Part shown: positions 55,067 to 64,000 of the stretch, one piece after another | How the letters are laid out: each line of letters opens with the position of its first letter | Numbering within the stretch: position 1 is the stretch's first letter | Source of the DNA: Tetradesmus obliquus | Taxonomy: Eukaryota > Chlorophyta > Chlorophyceae > Sphaeropleales > Scenedesmaceae | NCBI GenBank assembly: GCA_030272155.1 | Contig: CP126195.1 | Span: 4,695,001 to 4,759,000, forward strand | Direction of reading: 5' to 3' | Length of the DNA stretch: 64,000 nt | Position numbers and translations under genes: made by a program | The notes under the pieces: model-generated | What the model saw: only the letters and a program-made list of their open reading frames with translations | Told to the model about the DNA's origin: nothing | Database searches by the model: none

Positions 55067-56301
55067 ATGTGTGCGCAGCTGTTTGGGCAGCTGCTGGGCA
55101 TGGTGGGAGGCGTGGAGGCGCATGAGGTGTCCTCATCGATGATGCGATATCGCTACACACACACCCTTCCTTGAGTTATGCGGGCGTTGCGTGTGAACAC
55201 GTGTTGTGTGCACACAACGCGAAGCTAGTCATTCATTCAGCCGCTGGGGTGCAGTCAATGACACTAGGTTGCGCCGCAGGCGTTTTGCGCTGCTGTGACA
55301 ATGGCCATGGCCTGGCCAGGCAGCGCAGCGCAGCTGGAGCAAGCTGGGGCATGTGTGTGCCTGCAAGCAGGTGGCCAGTGTGCGCTGGCGCCCCATACAC
55401 AGCAGCAATCAATCATTGCTGCTCACCGCTGACAGAACAGCATCTGCGCTGTGTGCGCAGCTGTTTGGGCAGCTGCTGGGAAAGGGAGGAGGCGTGGAGG
55501 CGCATGAGGTGTCCTCATCGCCATAAACGTCCCCTGCCTTTGCTTGCGCGGGTGTTGAGTGTGATCACACCACGCGTAGCACATTCGTTCATTCGGCTGC
55601 TGGGTTGCCGGCAATGGCGCCAGGTTGAGCCGCAGGTGTCTTGCGCTGCTGTGACGGTGGCCAGGCAGCGCAGCGCAGCCGGAGCAAGCTGGGGCATGTG
55701 TGTGCCTGCAAGCAGGTGGCCAGTGTGCGCTGGCGCCGCATGCACAGCAGCGGTCTATCATTGCTGCTCACCGCTGACAGAACAGCATCTGCACTGTGTG
55801 CGCAGCTGTTTGGGCAGCTGCTGGGAAAGGGAGGAGGCGTGGAGGCGCATGAGGTGTCCTCATCGCCATAAACGCCCCATGCCTTTACGCGGGTGTTGAG
55901 TGTGATCACATCAGGCGTAGCACATTCATTCATTCAGCTGCTAAATGGCAGCAATGGCGCCAGGTTGAGCCGCAGGTGTCTCGCGCTGCTGTGACGGTGG
56001 CCAGGCAGCGCAGCGCAGCTGGAGCAAGCTGGGGCATGTGTGTGCCTGCAAGCAGGTGGCCAGTGTGCGCTGGCGCCCCATGCACAGCAGCGGTCTATCA
56101 TTGCTGCTCACCGCTGACAGAACAGCAACTGCACTGTGTGCGCAGCTGTTTGGGCAGCTGCTGGGAAAGGGAGGAGGCGTGGAGGCGCATGAGGTGTCCT
56201 CATCGCCATAAACGTCCCCTGCCTTTGCTTGCGCGGGTGTTGAGTGTGATCACACCACGCGTAGCACATTCGTTCATTCGGCTGCTGGGTTGCAGGCAAT
56301 G

Positions 56302-56403
56302 TTCTTCGATGTTTCCTCCCCCTATGAGCCTCTCGTTGGCTCCTGACTGGGGTTCCCACTCCTCGTTGAGTGGAGCATGTAATGTAATGTAATGTATGCA
56401 ATG
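56302..56403 (+). mobile_element. 102-bp retroposon-like insert in a satellite unit (copy 1)
   Basis: Compared with 345-bp units, this unit gains 102 bp flanked by a GCAATG direct repeat (56296-56301 and 56398-56403), as expected of a target-site duplication. The insert ends with a 6-bp-stem hairpin (CCACTCCTCGTTGAGTGG) and a short (TGTAA)n-like tail, ATGTAATGTAATGTAATG. This suggests the 3' end of a non-LTR retroposon (SINE or truncated LINE); too little remains to name a family. Confidence 0.65.
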
Positions 56404-58463
56404 GCGCCAGGTTGAGCCGCAGGTGTCTTGCGCTGCTGTGACGGTGGCCAGGCAGCGCAGCGCAGCCGGAGCAAGCTGGGGCATGTGTGTGCCTGCAAGC
56501 AGGTGGCCAGTGTGCGCTGGCGCCCCATGCACAGCAGCGGTCTATCATTGCTGCTCACCGCTGGCAGAACAGCATCTGCGCTGTGTGCGCAGCTGTTTGG
56601 GCAGCTGCTGGGAAAGGGAGGAGGCGTGGAGGCGCATGAGGTGTCCTCATCGCCATAAACGTCCCCTGCCTTTGCTTGCGCGGGTGTTGAGTGTGATCAC
56701 ACCACGCGTAGCACATTCGTTCATTCGGCTGCTGGGTTGCAGGCAATGGCGCCAGGTTGAGCCGCAGGTGTCTCGCGCTGCTGTGACGGTGGCCAGGCAG
56801 CGCAGCGCAGCTGGAGCAAGCTGGGGCATGTGTGTGCCTGCAAGCAGGTGGCCAGTGTGCGCTGGCGCCCCATGCACAGCAGCGGTCTATCATTGCTGCT
56901 CACCGCTGACAGAACAGCATCTGCACTGTGTGCGCAGCTGTTTGGGCAGCTGCGGGGAAAGGGAGGAGGCGTGGAGGCGCATGAGGTGTCCTCATCGCCA
57001 TAAACGTCCCCTGCCTTTGCTTGCGCGGGTGTTGAGTGTGATCACACCACGCGTAGCACATTCGTTCATTCGGCTGCTGGGTTGCCGGCAATGGCGCCAG
57101 GTTGAGCCGCAGGTGTCTTGCGCTGCTGTGACGGTGGCCAGGCAGCGCAGCGCAGCCGGAGCAAGCTGGGGCATGTGTGTGCCTGCAAGCAGGTGGCCAG
57201 TGTGCGCTGGCGCCCCATGCACAGCAGCGGTCTATCATTGCTGCTCACCGCTGGCAGAACAGCATCTGCGCTGTGTGCGCAGCTGTTTGGGCAGCTGCTG
57301 GGAAAGGGAGGAGGCGTGGAGGCGCATGAGGTGTCCTCATCGCCATAAACGCCCCATGCCTTTACGCGGGTGTTGAGTGTGATCACATCAGGCGTAGCAC
57401 ATTCATTCATACAGCTGCTAAATGGCAGCAATGGCGCCAGGTTGAGCCGCAGGTGTCTCGCGCTGCTGTGACGGTGGCCAGGCAGCGCAGCGCAGCCGGA
57501 GCAAGCTGGGGCATGTGTGTGCCTGCAAGCAGGTGGCCAGTGTGCGCTGGCGCCCCATGCACAGCAGCGGTCTATCATTGCTGCTCACCGCTGACAGAAC
57601 AGCATCTGCACTGTGTGCGCAGCTGTTTGGGCAGCTGCGGGGAAAGGGAGGAGGCGTGGAGGCGCATGAGGTGTCCTCATCGCCATAAACGTCCCCTGCC
57701 TTTGCTTGCGCGGGTGTTGAGTGTGATCACACCACGCGTAGCACATTCGTTCATTCGGCTGCTGGGTTGCCGGCAATGGCGCCAGGTTGAGCCGCAGGTG
57801 TCTTGCGCTGCTGTGACGGTGGCCAGGCAGCGCAGCGCAGCCGGAGCAAGCTGGGGCATGTGTGTGCCTGCAAGCAGGTGGCCAGTGTGCGCTGGCGCCC
57901 CATGCACAGCAGCGGTCTATCATTGCTGCTCACCGCTGGCAGAACAGCATCTGCGCTGTGTGCGCAGCTGTTTGGGCAGCTGCTGGGAAAGGGAGGAGGC
58001 GTGGAGGCGCATGAGGTGTCCTCATCGCCATAAACGCCCCATGCCTTTACGCGGGTGTTGAGTGTGATCACATCAGGCGTAGCACATTCATTCATACAGC
58101 TGCTAAATGGCAGCAATGGCGCCAGGTTGAGCCGCAGGTGTCTCGCGCTGCTGTGACGGTGGCCAGGCAGCGCAGCGCAGCTGGAGCAAGCTGGGGCATG
58201 TGTGTGCCTGCAAGCAGGTGGCCAGTGTGCGCTGGCGCCCCATGCACAGCAGCGGTCTATCATTGCTGCTCACCGCTGACAGAACAGCAACTGCACTGTG
58301 TGCGCAGCTGTTTGGGCAGCTGCTGGGAAAGGGAGGAGGCGTGGAGGCGCATGAGGTGTCCTCATCGCCATAAACGTCCCCTGCCTTTGCTTGCGCGGGT
58401 GTTGAGTGTGATCACACCACGCGTAGCACATTCGTTCATTCGGCTGCTGGGTTGCAGGCAATG

Positions 58464-58565
58464 TTCTTCGATGTTTCCTCCCCCTATGAGCCTCTCGTTG
58501 GCTCCTGACTGGGGTTCCCACTCCTCCTTGAGTGGAGCATGTAATGTAATGTAATGTATGCAATG
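58464..58565 (+). mobile_element. 102-bp insert, copy 2
   Basis: Same site and same GCAATG flanks. The hairpin loop differs from copy 1 by one base (CTCCTTGAG), a change shared with copy 4. Confidence 0.65.
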
Positions 58566-58910
58566 GCGCCAGGTTGAGCCGCAGGTGTCTTGCGCTGCTG
58601 TGACGGTGGCCAGGCAGCGCAGCGCAGCCGGAGCAAGCTGGGGCATGTGTGTGCCTGCAAGCAGGTGGCCAGTGTGCGCTGGCGCCCCATGCACAGCAGC
58701 GGTCTATCATTGCTGCTCACCGCTGGCAGAACAGCATCTGCGCTGTGTGCGCAGCTGTTTGGGCAGCTGCTGGGAAAGGGAGGAGGCGTGGAGGCGCATG
58801 AGGTGTCCTCATCGCCATAAACGTCCCCTGCCTTTGCTTGCGCGGGTGTTGAGTGTGATCACACCACGCGTAGCACATTCGTTCATTCGGCTGCTGGGTT
58901 GCAGGCAATG

Positions 58911-59012
58911 TTCTTCGATGTTTCCTCCCCCTATGAGCCTCTCGTTGGCTCCTGACTGGGGTTCCCACTCCTCGTTGAGTGGAGCATGTAATGTAATGTA
59001 ATGTATGCAATG
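58911..59012 (+). mobile_element. 102-bp insert, copy 3
   Basis: Same site and flanks, with the CTCGTTGAG loop as in copy 1. Confidence 0.65.
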
Positions 59013-60732
59013 GCGCCAGGTTGAGCCGCAGGTGTCTTGCGCTGCTGTGACGGTGGCCAGGCAGCGCAGCGCAGCCGGAGCAAGCTGGGGCATGTGTGTG
59101 CCTGCAAGCAGGTGGCCAGTGTGCGCTGGCGCCCCATGCACAGCAGCGGTCTATCATTGCTGCTCACCGCTGGCAGAACAGCATCTGCGCTGTGTGCGCA
59201 GCTGTTTGGGCAGCTGCTGGGAAAGGGAGGAGGCGTGGAGGCGCATGAGGTGTCCTCATCGCCATAAACGTCCCCTGCCTTTGCTTGCGCGGGTGTTGAG
59301 TGTGATCACACCACGCGTAGCACATTCGTTCATTCGGCTGCTGGGTTGCAGGCAATGGCGCCAGGTTGAGCCGCAGGTGTCTCGCGCTGCTGTGACGGTG
59401 GCCAGGCAGCGCAGCGCAGCTGGAGCAAGCTGGGGCATGTGTGTGCCTGCAAGCAGGTGGCCAGTGTGCGCTGGCGCCCCATGCACAGCAGCGGTCTATC
59501 ATTGCTGCTCACCGCTGACAGAACAGCATCTGCACTGTGTGCGCAGCTGTTTGGGCAGCTGCGGGGAAAGGGAGGAGGCGTGGAGGCGCATGAGGTGTCC
59601 TCATCGCCATAAACGTCCCCTGCCTTTGCTTGCGCGGGTGTTGAGTGTGATCACACCACGCGTAGCACATTCGTTCATTCGGCTGCTGGGTTGCAGGCAA
59701 TGGCGCCAGGTTGAGCCGCAGGTGTCTCGCGCTGCTGTGACGGTGGCCAGGCAGCGCAGCGCAGCTGGAGCAAGCTGGGGCATGTGTGTGCCTGCAAGCA
59801 GGTGGCTAGTGTGCGCTGGCGCCCCATACACAGCAGCAATCAATCATTGCTGCTCACCGCTGACAGAACAGCATCTGCACTGTGTGCGCAGCTGTTTGGG
59901 CAGCTGCTGGGAAAGGGAGGAGGCGTGGAGGCGCATGAGGTGTCCTCATCGCCATAAACGTCCCCTGCCTTTGCTTGCGCGGGTGTTGAGTGTGATCACA
60001 CCACGCGTAGCACATTCGTTCATTCGGCTGCTGGGTTGCCGGCAATGGCGCCAGGTTGAGCCGCAGGTGTCTTGCGCTGCTGTGACGGTGGCCAGGCAGC
60101 GCAGCGCAGCCGGAGCAAGCTGGGGCATGTGTGTGCCTGCAAGCAGGTGGCCAGTGTGCGCTGGCGCCCCATGCACAGCAGCGGTCTATCATTGCTGCTC
60201 ACCGCTGGCAGAACAGCATCTGCGCTGTGTGCGCAGCTGTTTGGGCAGCTGCTGGGAAAGGGAGGAGGCGTGGAGGCGCATGAGGTGTCCTCATCGCCAT
60301 AAACGCCCCATGCCTTTACGCGGGTGTTGAGTGTGATCACATCAGGCGTAGCACATTCATTCATACAGCTGCTAAATGGCAGCAATGGCGCCAGGTTGAG
60401 CCGCAGGTGTCTCGCGCTGCTGTGACGGTGGCCAGGCAGCGCAGCGCAGCTGGAGCAAGCTGGGGCATGTGTGTGCCTGCAAGCAGGTGGCCAGTGTGCG
60501 CTGGCGCCCCATGCACAGCAGCGGTCTATCATTGCTGCTCACCGCTGACAGAACAGCAACTGCACTGTGTGCGCAGCTGTTTGGGCAGCTGCTGGGAAAG
60601 GGAGGAGGCGTGGAGGCGCATGAGGTGTCCTCATCGCCATAAACGTCCCCTGCCTTTGCTTGCGCGGGTGTTGAGTGTGATCACACCACGCGTAGCACAT
60701 TCGTTCATTCGGCTGCTGGGTTGCAGGCAATG

Positions 60733-60834
60733 TTCTTCGATGTTTCCTCCCCCTATGAGCCTCTCGTTGGCTCCTGACTGGGGTTCCCACTCCTCCTTGA
60801 GTGGAGCATGTAATGTAATGTAATGTATGCAATG
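60733..60834 (+). mobile_element. 102-bp insert, copy 4
   Basis: Same site and flanks, with the CTCCTTGAG loop as in copy 2. It lies exactly 2,269 bp from copy 2, which marks a block duplication of the satellite. Confidence 0.65.
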
Positions 60835-61179
60835 GCGCCAGGTTGAGCCGCAGGTGTCTTGCGCTGCTGTGACGGTGGCCAGGCAGCGCAGCGCAGCCGG
60901 AGCAAGCTGGGGCATGTGTGTGCCTGCAAGCAGGTGGCCAGTGTGCGCTGGCGCCCCATGCACAGCAGCGGTCTATCATTGCTGCTCACCGCTGGCAGAA
61001 CAGCATCTGCGCTGTGTGCGCAGCTGTTTGGGCAGCTGCTGGGAAAGGGAGGAGGCGTGGAGGCGCATGAGGTGTCCTCATCGCCATAAACGTCCCCTGC
61101 CTTTGCTTGCGCGGGTGTTGAGTGTGATCACACCACGCGTAGCACATTCGTTCATTCGGCTGCTGGGTTGCAGGCAATG

Positions 61180-61281
61180 TTCTTCGATGTTTCCTCCCCC
61201 TATGAGCCTCTCGTTGGCTCCTGACTGGGGTTCCCACTCCTCGTTGAGTGGAGCATGTAATGTAATGTAATGTATGCAATG
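61180..61281 (+). mobile_element. 102-bp insert, copy 5
   Basis: Same site and flanks, CTCGTTGAG loop; 2,269 bp from copy 3. Confidence 0.65.
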
Positions 61282-61626
61282 GCGCCAGGTTGAGCCGCAG
61301 GTGTCTTGCGCTGCTGTGACGGTGGCCAGGCAGCGCAGCGCAGCCGGAGCAAGCTGGGGCATGTGTGTGCCTGCAAGCAGGTGGCCAGTGTGCGCTGGCG
61401 CCCCATGCACAGCAGCGGTCTATCATTGCTGCTCACCGCTGGCAGAACAGCATCTGCGCTGTGTGCGCAGCTGTTTGGGCAGCTGCTGGGAAAGGGAGGA
61501 GGCGTGGAGGCGCATGAGGTGTCCTCATCGCCATAAACGTCCCCTGCCTTTGCTTGCGCGGGTGTTGAGTGTGATCACACCACGCGTAGCACATTCGTTC
61601 ATTCGGCTGCTGGGTTGCAGGCAATG

Positions 61627-61728
61627 TTCTTCGATGTTTCCTCCCCCTATGAGCCTCTCGTTGGCTCCTGACTGGGGTTCCCACTCCTCGTTGAGTGGAG
61701 CATGTAATGTAATGTAATGTATGCAATG
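61627..61728 (+). mobile_element. 102-bp insert, copy 6
   Basis: Same site and flanks, CTCGTTGAG loop; third of three consecutive 447-bp units. Confidence 0.65.
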
Positions 61729-63471
61729 GCGCCAGGTTGAGCCGCAGGTGTCTTGCGCTGCTGTGACGGTGGCCAGGCAGCGCAGCGCAGCCGGAGCAAG
61801 CTGGGGCATGTGTGTGCCTGCAAGCAGGTGGCCAGTGTGCGCTGGCGCCCCATGCACAGCAGCGGTCTATCATTGCTGCTCACCGCTGGCAGAACAGCAT
61901 CTGCGCTGTGTGCGCAGCTGTTTGGGCAGCTGCTGGGAAAGGGAGGAGGCGTGGAGGCGCATGAGGTGTCCTCATCGCCATAACCGTCCCCTGCCTTTGC
62001 TTGCGCGGGTGTTGAGTGTGATCACACCACGCGTAGCACTTTCGTTCATTCGGCTGCTGGGTTGCCGGCAATGGCGCCAGGTTGAGCCGCAGGTGTCTTG
62101 CGCTGCTGTGACGGTGGCCAGGCAGCGCAGCGCAGCCGGAGCAAGCTGGGGCATGTGTGTGCCTGCAAGCAGGTGGCCAGTGTGCGCTGGCGCCCCATGC
62201 ACAGCAGCGGTCTATCATTGCTGCTCACCGCTGGCAGAACAGCATCTGCGCTGTGTGCGCAGCAGTTTGGGCAGCTGCTGGGAAAGGGAGGAGGCGTGGA
62301 GGCGCATGAGGTGTCCTCATCGCCATAAACGCCCCATGCCTTTACGCGGGTGTTGAGTGTGATCACATCAGGCGTAGCACATTCATTCATACAGCTGCTA
62401 AATGGCAGCAATGGCGCCAGGTTGAGCCGCAGGTGTCTCGCGCTGCTGTGACGGTGGCCAGGCAGCGCAGCGCAGCTGGAGCAAGCTGGGGAATGTGTGT
62501 GCCTGCAAGCAGGTGGCTAGTGTGCGCTGGCGCCCCATACACAGCAGCAATCAATCATTGCTGCTCACCGCTGACAGAACAGCATCTGCACTGTGTGCGC
62601 AGCTGTTTGGGCAGCTGCTGGGAAAGGGAGGAGGCGTGGAGGCGCATGAGGTGTCCTCATCGCCATAAACGTCCCCTGCCTTTGCTTGCGCGGGTGTTGA
62701 GTGTGATCACACCACGCGTAGCACATTCGTTCATTCGGCTGCTGGGTTGCAGGCAATGGCGCCAGGTTGAGCCGCAGGTGTCTCGCGCTGCTGTGACGGT
62801 GGCCAGGCAGCGCAGCGCAGCTGGAGCAAGCTGGGGCATGTGTGTGCCTGCAAGCAGGTGGCTAGTGTGCGCTGGCGCCCCATACACAGCAGCAATCAAT
62901 CATTGCTGCTCACCGCTGACAGAACAGCATCTGCACTGTGTGCGCAGCTGTTTGGGCAGCTGCTGGGAAAGGGAGGAGGCGTGGAGGCGCATGAGGTGTC
63001 CTCATCGCCATAAACGTCCCCTGCCTTTGCTTGCGCGGGTGTTGAGTGTGATCACACCACGCGTAGCACATTCGTTCATTCGGCTGCTGGGTTGCCGGCA
63101 ATGGCGCCAGGTTGAGCCGCAGGTGTCTTGCGCTGCTGTGACGGTGGCCAGGCAGCGCAGCGCAGCCGGAGCAAGCTGGGGCATGTGTGTGCCTGCAAGC
63201 AGGTGGCTAGTGTGCGCTGGCGCCCCATACACAGCAGCAATCAATCATTGCTGCTCACCGCTGACAGAACAGCATCTGCACTGTGTGCGCAGCTGTTTGG
63301 GCAGCTGCTGGGAAAGGGAGGAGGCGTGGAGGTGCATGAGGTGTCCTCATCGCCATAAACGCCCCATGCCTTTACGCGGGTGTTGAGTGTGATTACATCA
63401 GGCGTAGCACATTCATTCATTCAGCTGCTAAATGGCAGCAATGGCGCCAGGTTGAGCCGCAGCCTGCGGCA

Positions 63472-63614
63472 CAGTGTCTTGCGCTTCTGTGCAGCCCTGT
63501 GTTTGTGTGTGCGCGTGTTTGGGTGTGTTACAAGGTAGAAGTTCTACGCATATTTGATGTAAAATGCATGGAAGGGCAAGCGCACGTGTATGAATGAATG
63601 AATGAATGAATGAA
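63472..63614. other. Satellite edge with (GAAT)n microsatellite
   Basis: The satellite stops after GAGCCGCAG near 63471. A (GAAT)n run, about six repeats (63589-63614), follows. No gene is seen to the end of the window. Confidence 0.6.
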
Positions 63615-64000
63615 GCTGTCTGGCTTGCACTCGCAGTGCTTCACCAAAGCAGTTGATCTGTGCTGCTGGCAGCTGGTGCAGCCAAGGAAGCCGCATGTGC
63701 AGCGCTGAGTGCTGCGTCCGGCCTGTTCCTGCAAGCGCATTTGCGGCTAATGTGGCAGCAGTTTTGATGCTGACATGAATGTGCTCTGCGCCACCTTGAG
63801 GCTCATCCCCTGTTGTCTAACAGGCACAGCGCAGCGCCGCGGCATCAAGAGAATGTGTGTGCAAGCGGGCGCTGCGCATGCCATGCTGCGGCAGCTGTCT
63901 GGCTTGCACTCGCAGTGCTTCACCACAGCAGTTGATCTGTGCTGCTGGCAGCTGGTGCAGCCAAGGAAGCCGCATGTGCAGCGCTGAGTGCTGCGTCCGG
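63615..64000. repeat. 107-bp direct repeat at the right edge
   Basis: 63615-63721 and 63894-64000 (GCTGTCTGGCTTGCACTCGC ... CTGCGTCCGG) differ at a single position (AAA versus ACA at the TTCACCA site). The window ends exactly with the second copy, so this may be the start of a further tandem array with a 279-bp period. Confidence 0.85.

Larger units (their letters stand above)
55067..63471. repeat. Satellite array of 340/345/447-bp units
   Basis: About 22 tandem units follow a diverged first unit. Taking CTCACCGCTG as marker, units start at 55423, 55768, 56108, 56555, 56900, 57245, 57585, 57930, 58270, 58717, 59164, 59509, 59854, 60199, 60539, 60986, 61433, 61880, 62225, 62565, 62910 and 63255. 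Three length classes recur: A = 345 bp, B = 340 bp (a variant block GCCCCATGCCTTTACGCGGG and TACAGCTGCTAAATGGCAGC) and C = 447 bp (A plus a 102-bp insert). Order is A B C A A B A B C C A A A B C C C A B A A. Units are nearly identical within a class. Long open frames on both strands (up to 441 codons) simply follow the repeat and are not taken as genes. Confidence 0.95.

Noticed and set aside
59005-60330. Plus-strand open frames up to 441 codons in the satellite
   Set aside because: They repeat with the 345-bp unit (divisible by 3, so frames stay open), exist on both strands, and show no start context or domain.
55067-63471. CRISPR-like array
   Set aside because: Units are 340-447 bp without short repeats separated by unique spacers; this is eukaryotic satellite DNA.

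Overview
The window reads as nuclear DNA of a green alga, probably Chlorophyceae. The evidence is dense GT-AG introns that mostly end in CTGCAG, pervasive CAG/CTG triplet tracts inside exons and at intron ends, extracellular-type Ser-Pro linkers, a TGTAA polyadenylation signal, and a chromodomain-bearing Ty3/gypsy fossil. It holds three host genes set among tandem arrays and mobile DNA.

Layout. (1) Positions 1-18,370 are a tandem array of a 4,282-bp unit, virtually identical from copy to copy and running off the left edge. Each complete unit carries a two-exon DDE transposase (IS630/Tc1/mariner type, D-D-38-E). Its 806-nt intron is almost filled by an antisense open frame that looks like a Vsr/DUF559-type endonuclease. 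The unit also carries a 727-bp element with 27-bp terminal inverted repeats (TIRs). One unit lacks that element and shows an excision-like scar, and the array ends exactly at the element's right TIR. (2) Positions 20,029-38,553 are one 26-exon gene that I could follow in phase through every splice site, giving about 1,542 aa. It has an N-terminal ubiquitin-interacting motif and a Ufd2/UBE4 (E4) core. In place of the U-box that normally ends an E4, it has a BIRC6-type ubiquitin-conjugating (E2) domain with its active-site Cys. The gene is also littered with tandem 'echoes' of its own splice junctions. Its introns hold a tRNA-Ile(AAU), a defective tRNA-Phe(GAA) and an inverted interspersed repeat family. 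(3) Positions 39,821-45,644 encode a secreted papain-family protease with CCP-like modules and a BNR (Asp-box) propeller. (4) About 45,720-50,210 is a broken chromovirus fossil. (5) Positions 54,406-50,286, minus strand, are an 8-exon gene of unknown function (711 aa). (6) Positions 55,067-63,471 are a satellite of 340/345/447-bp units, the longest form carrying a 102-bp retroposon-like insert. (7) The right edge holds a 107-bp direct repeat.

How it fits together. The strongest candidate for something new is the E4-E2 fusion. An E4 core normally binds partner ubiquitin machinery and recruits an E2 through its U-box; here the E2 is covalently attached and the U-box is gone, with a ubiquitin-binding motif at the other end. 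The second candidate is the transposase array, with its antisense nuclease inside an intron and its resident TIR element. Exon models come from reading splice sites, phases and protein continuity by eye. No database or transcript evidence was available.
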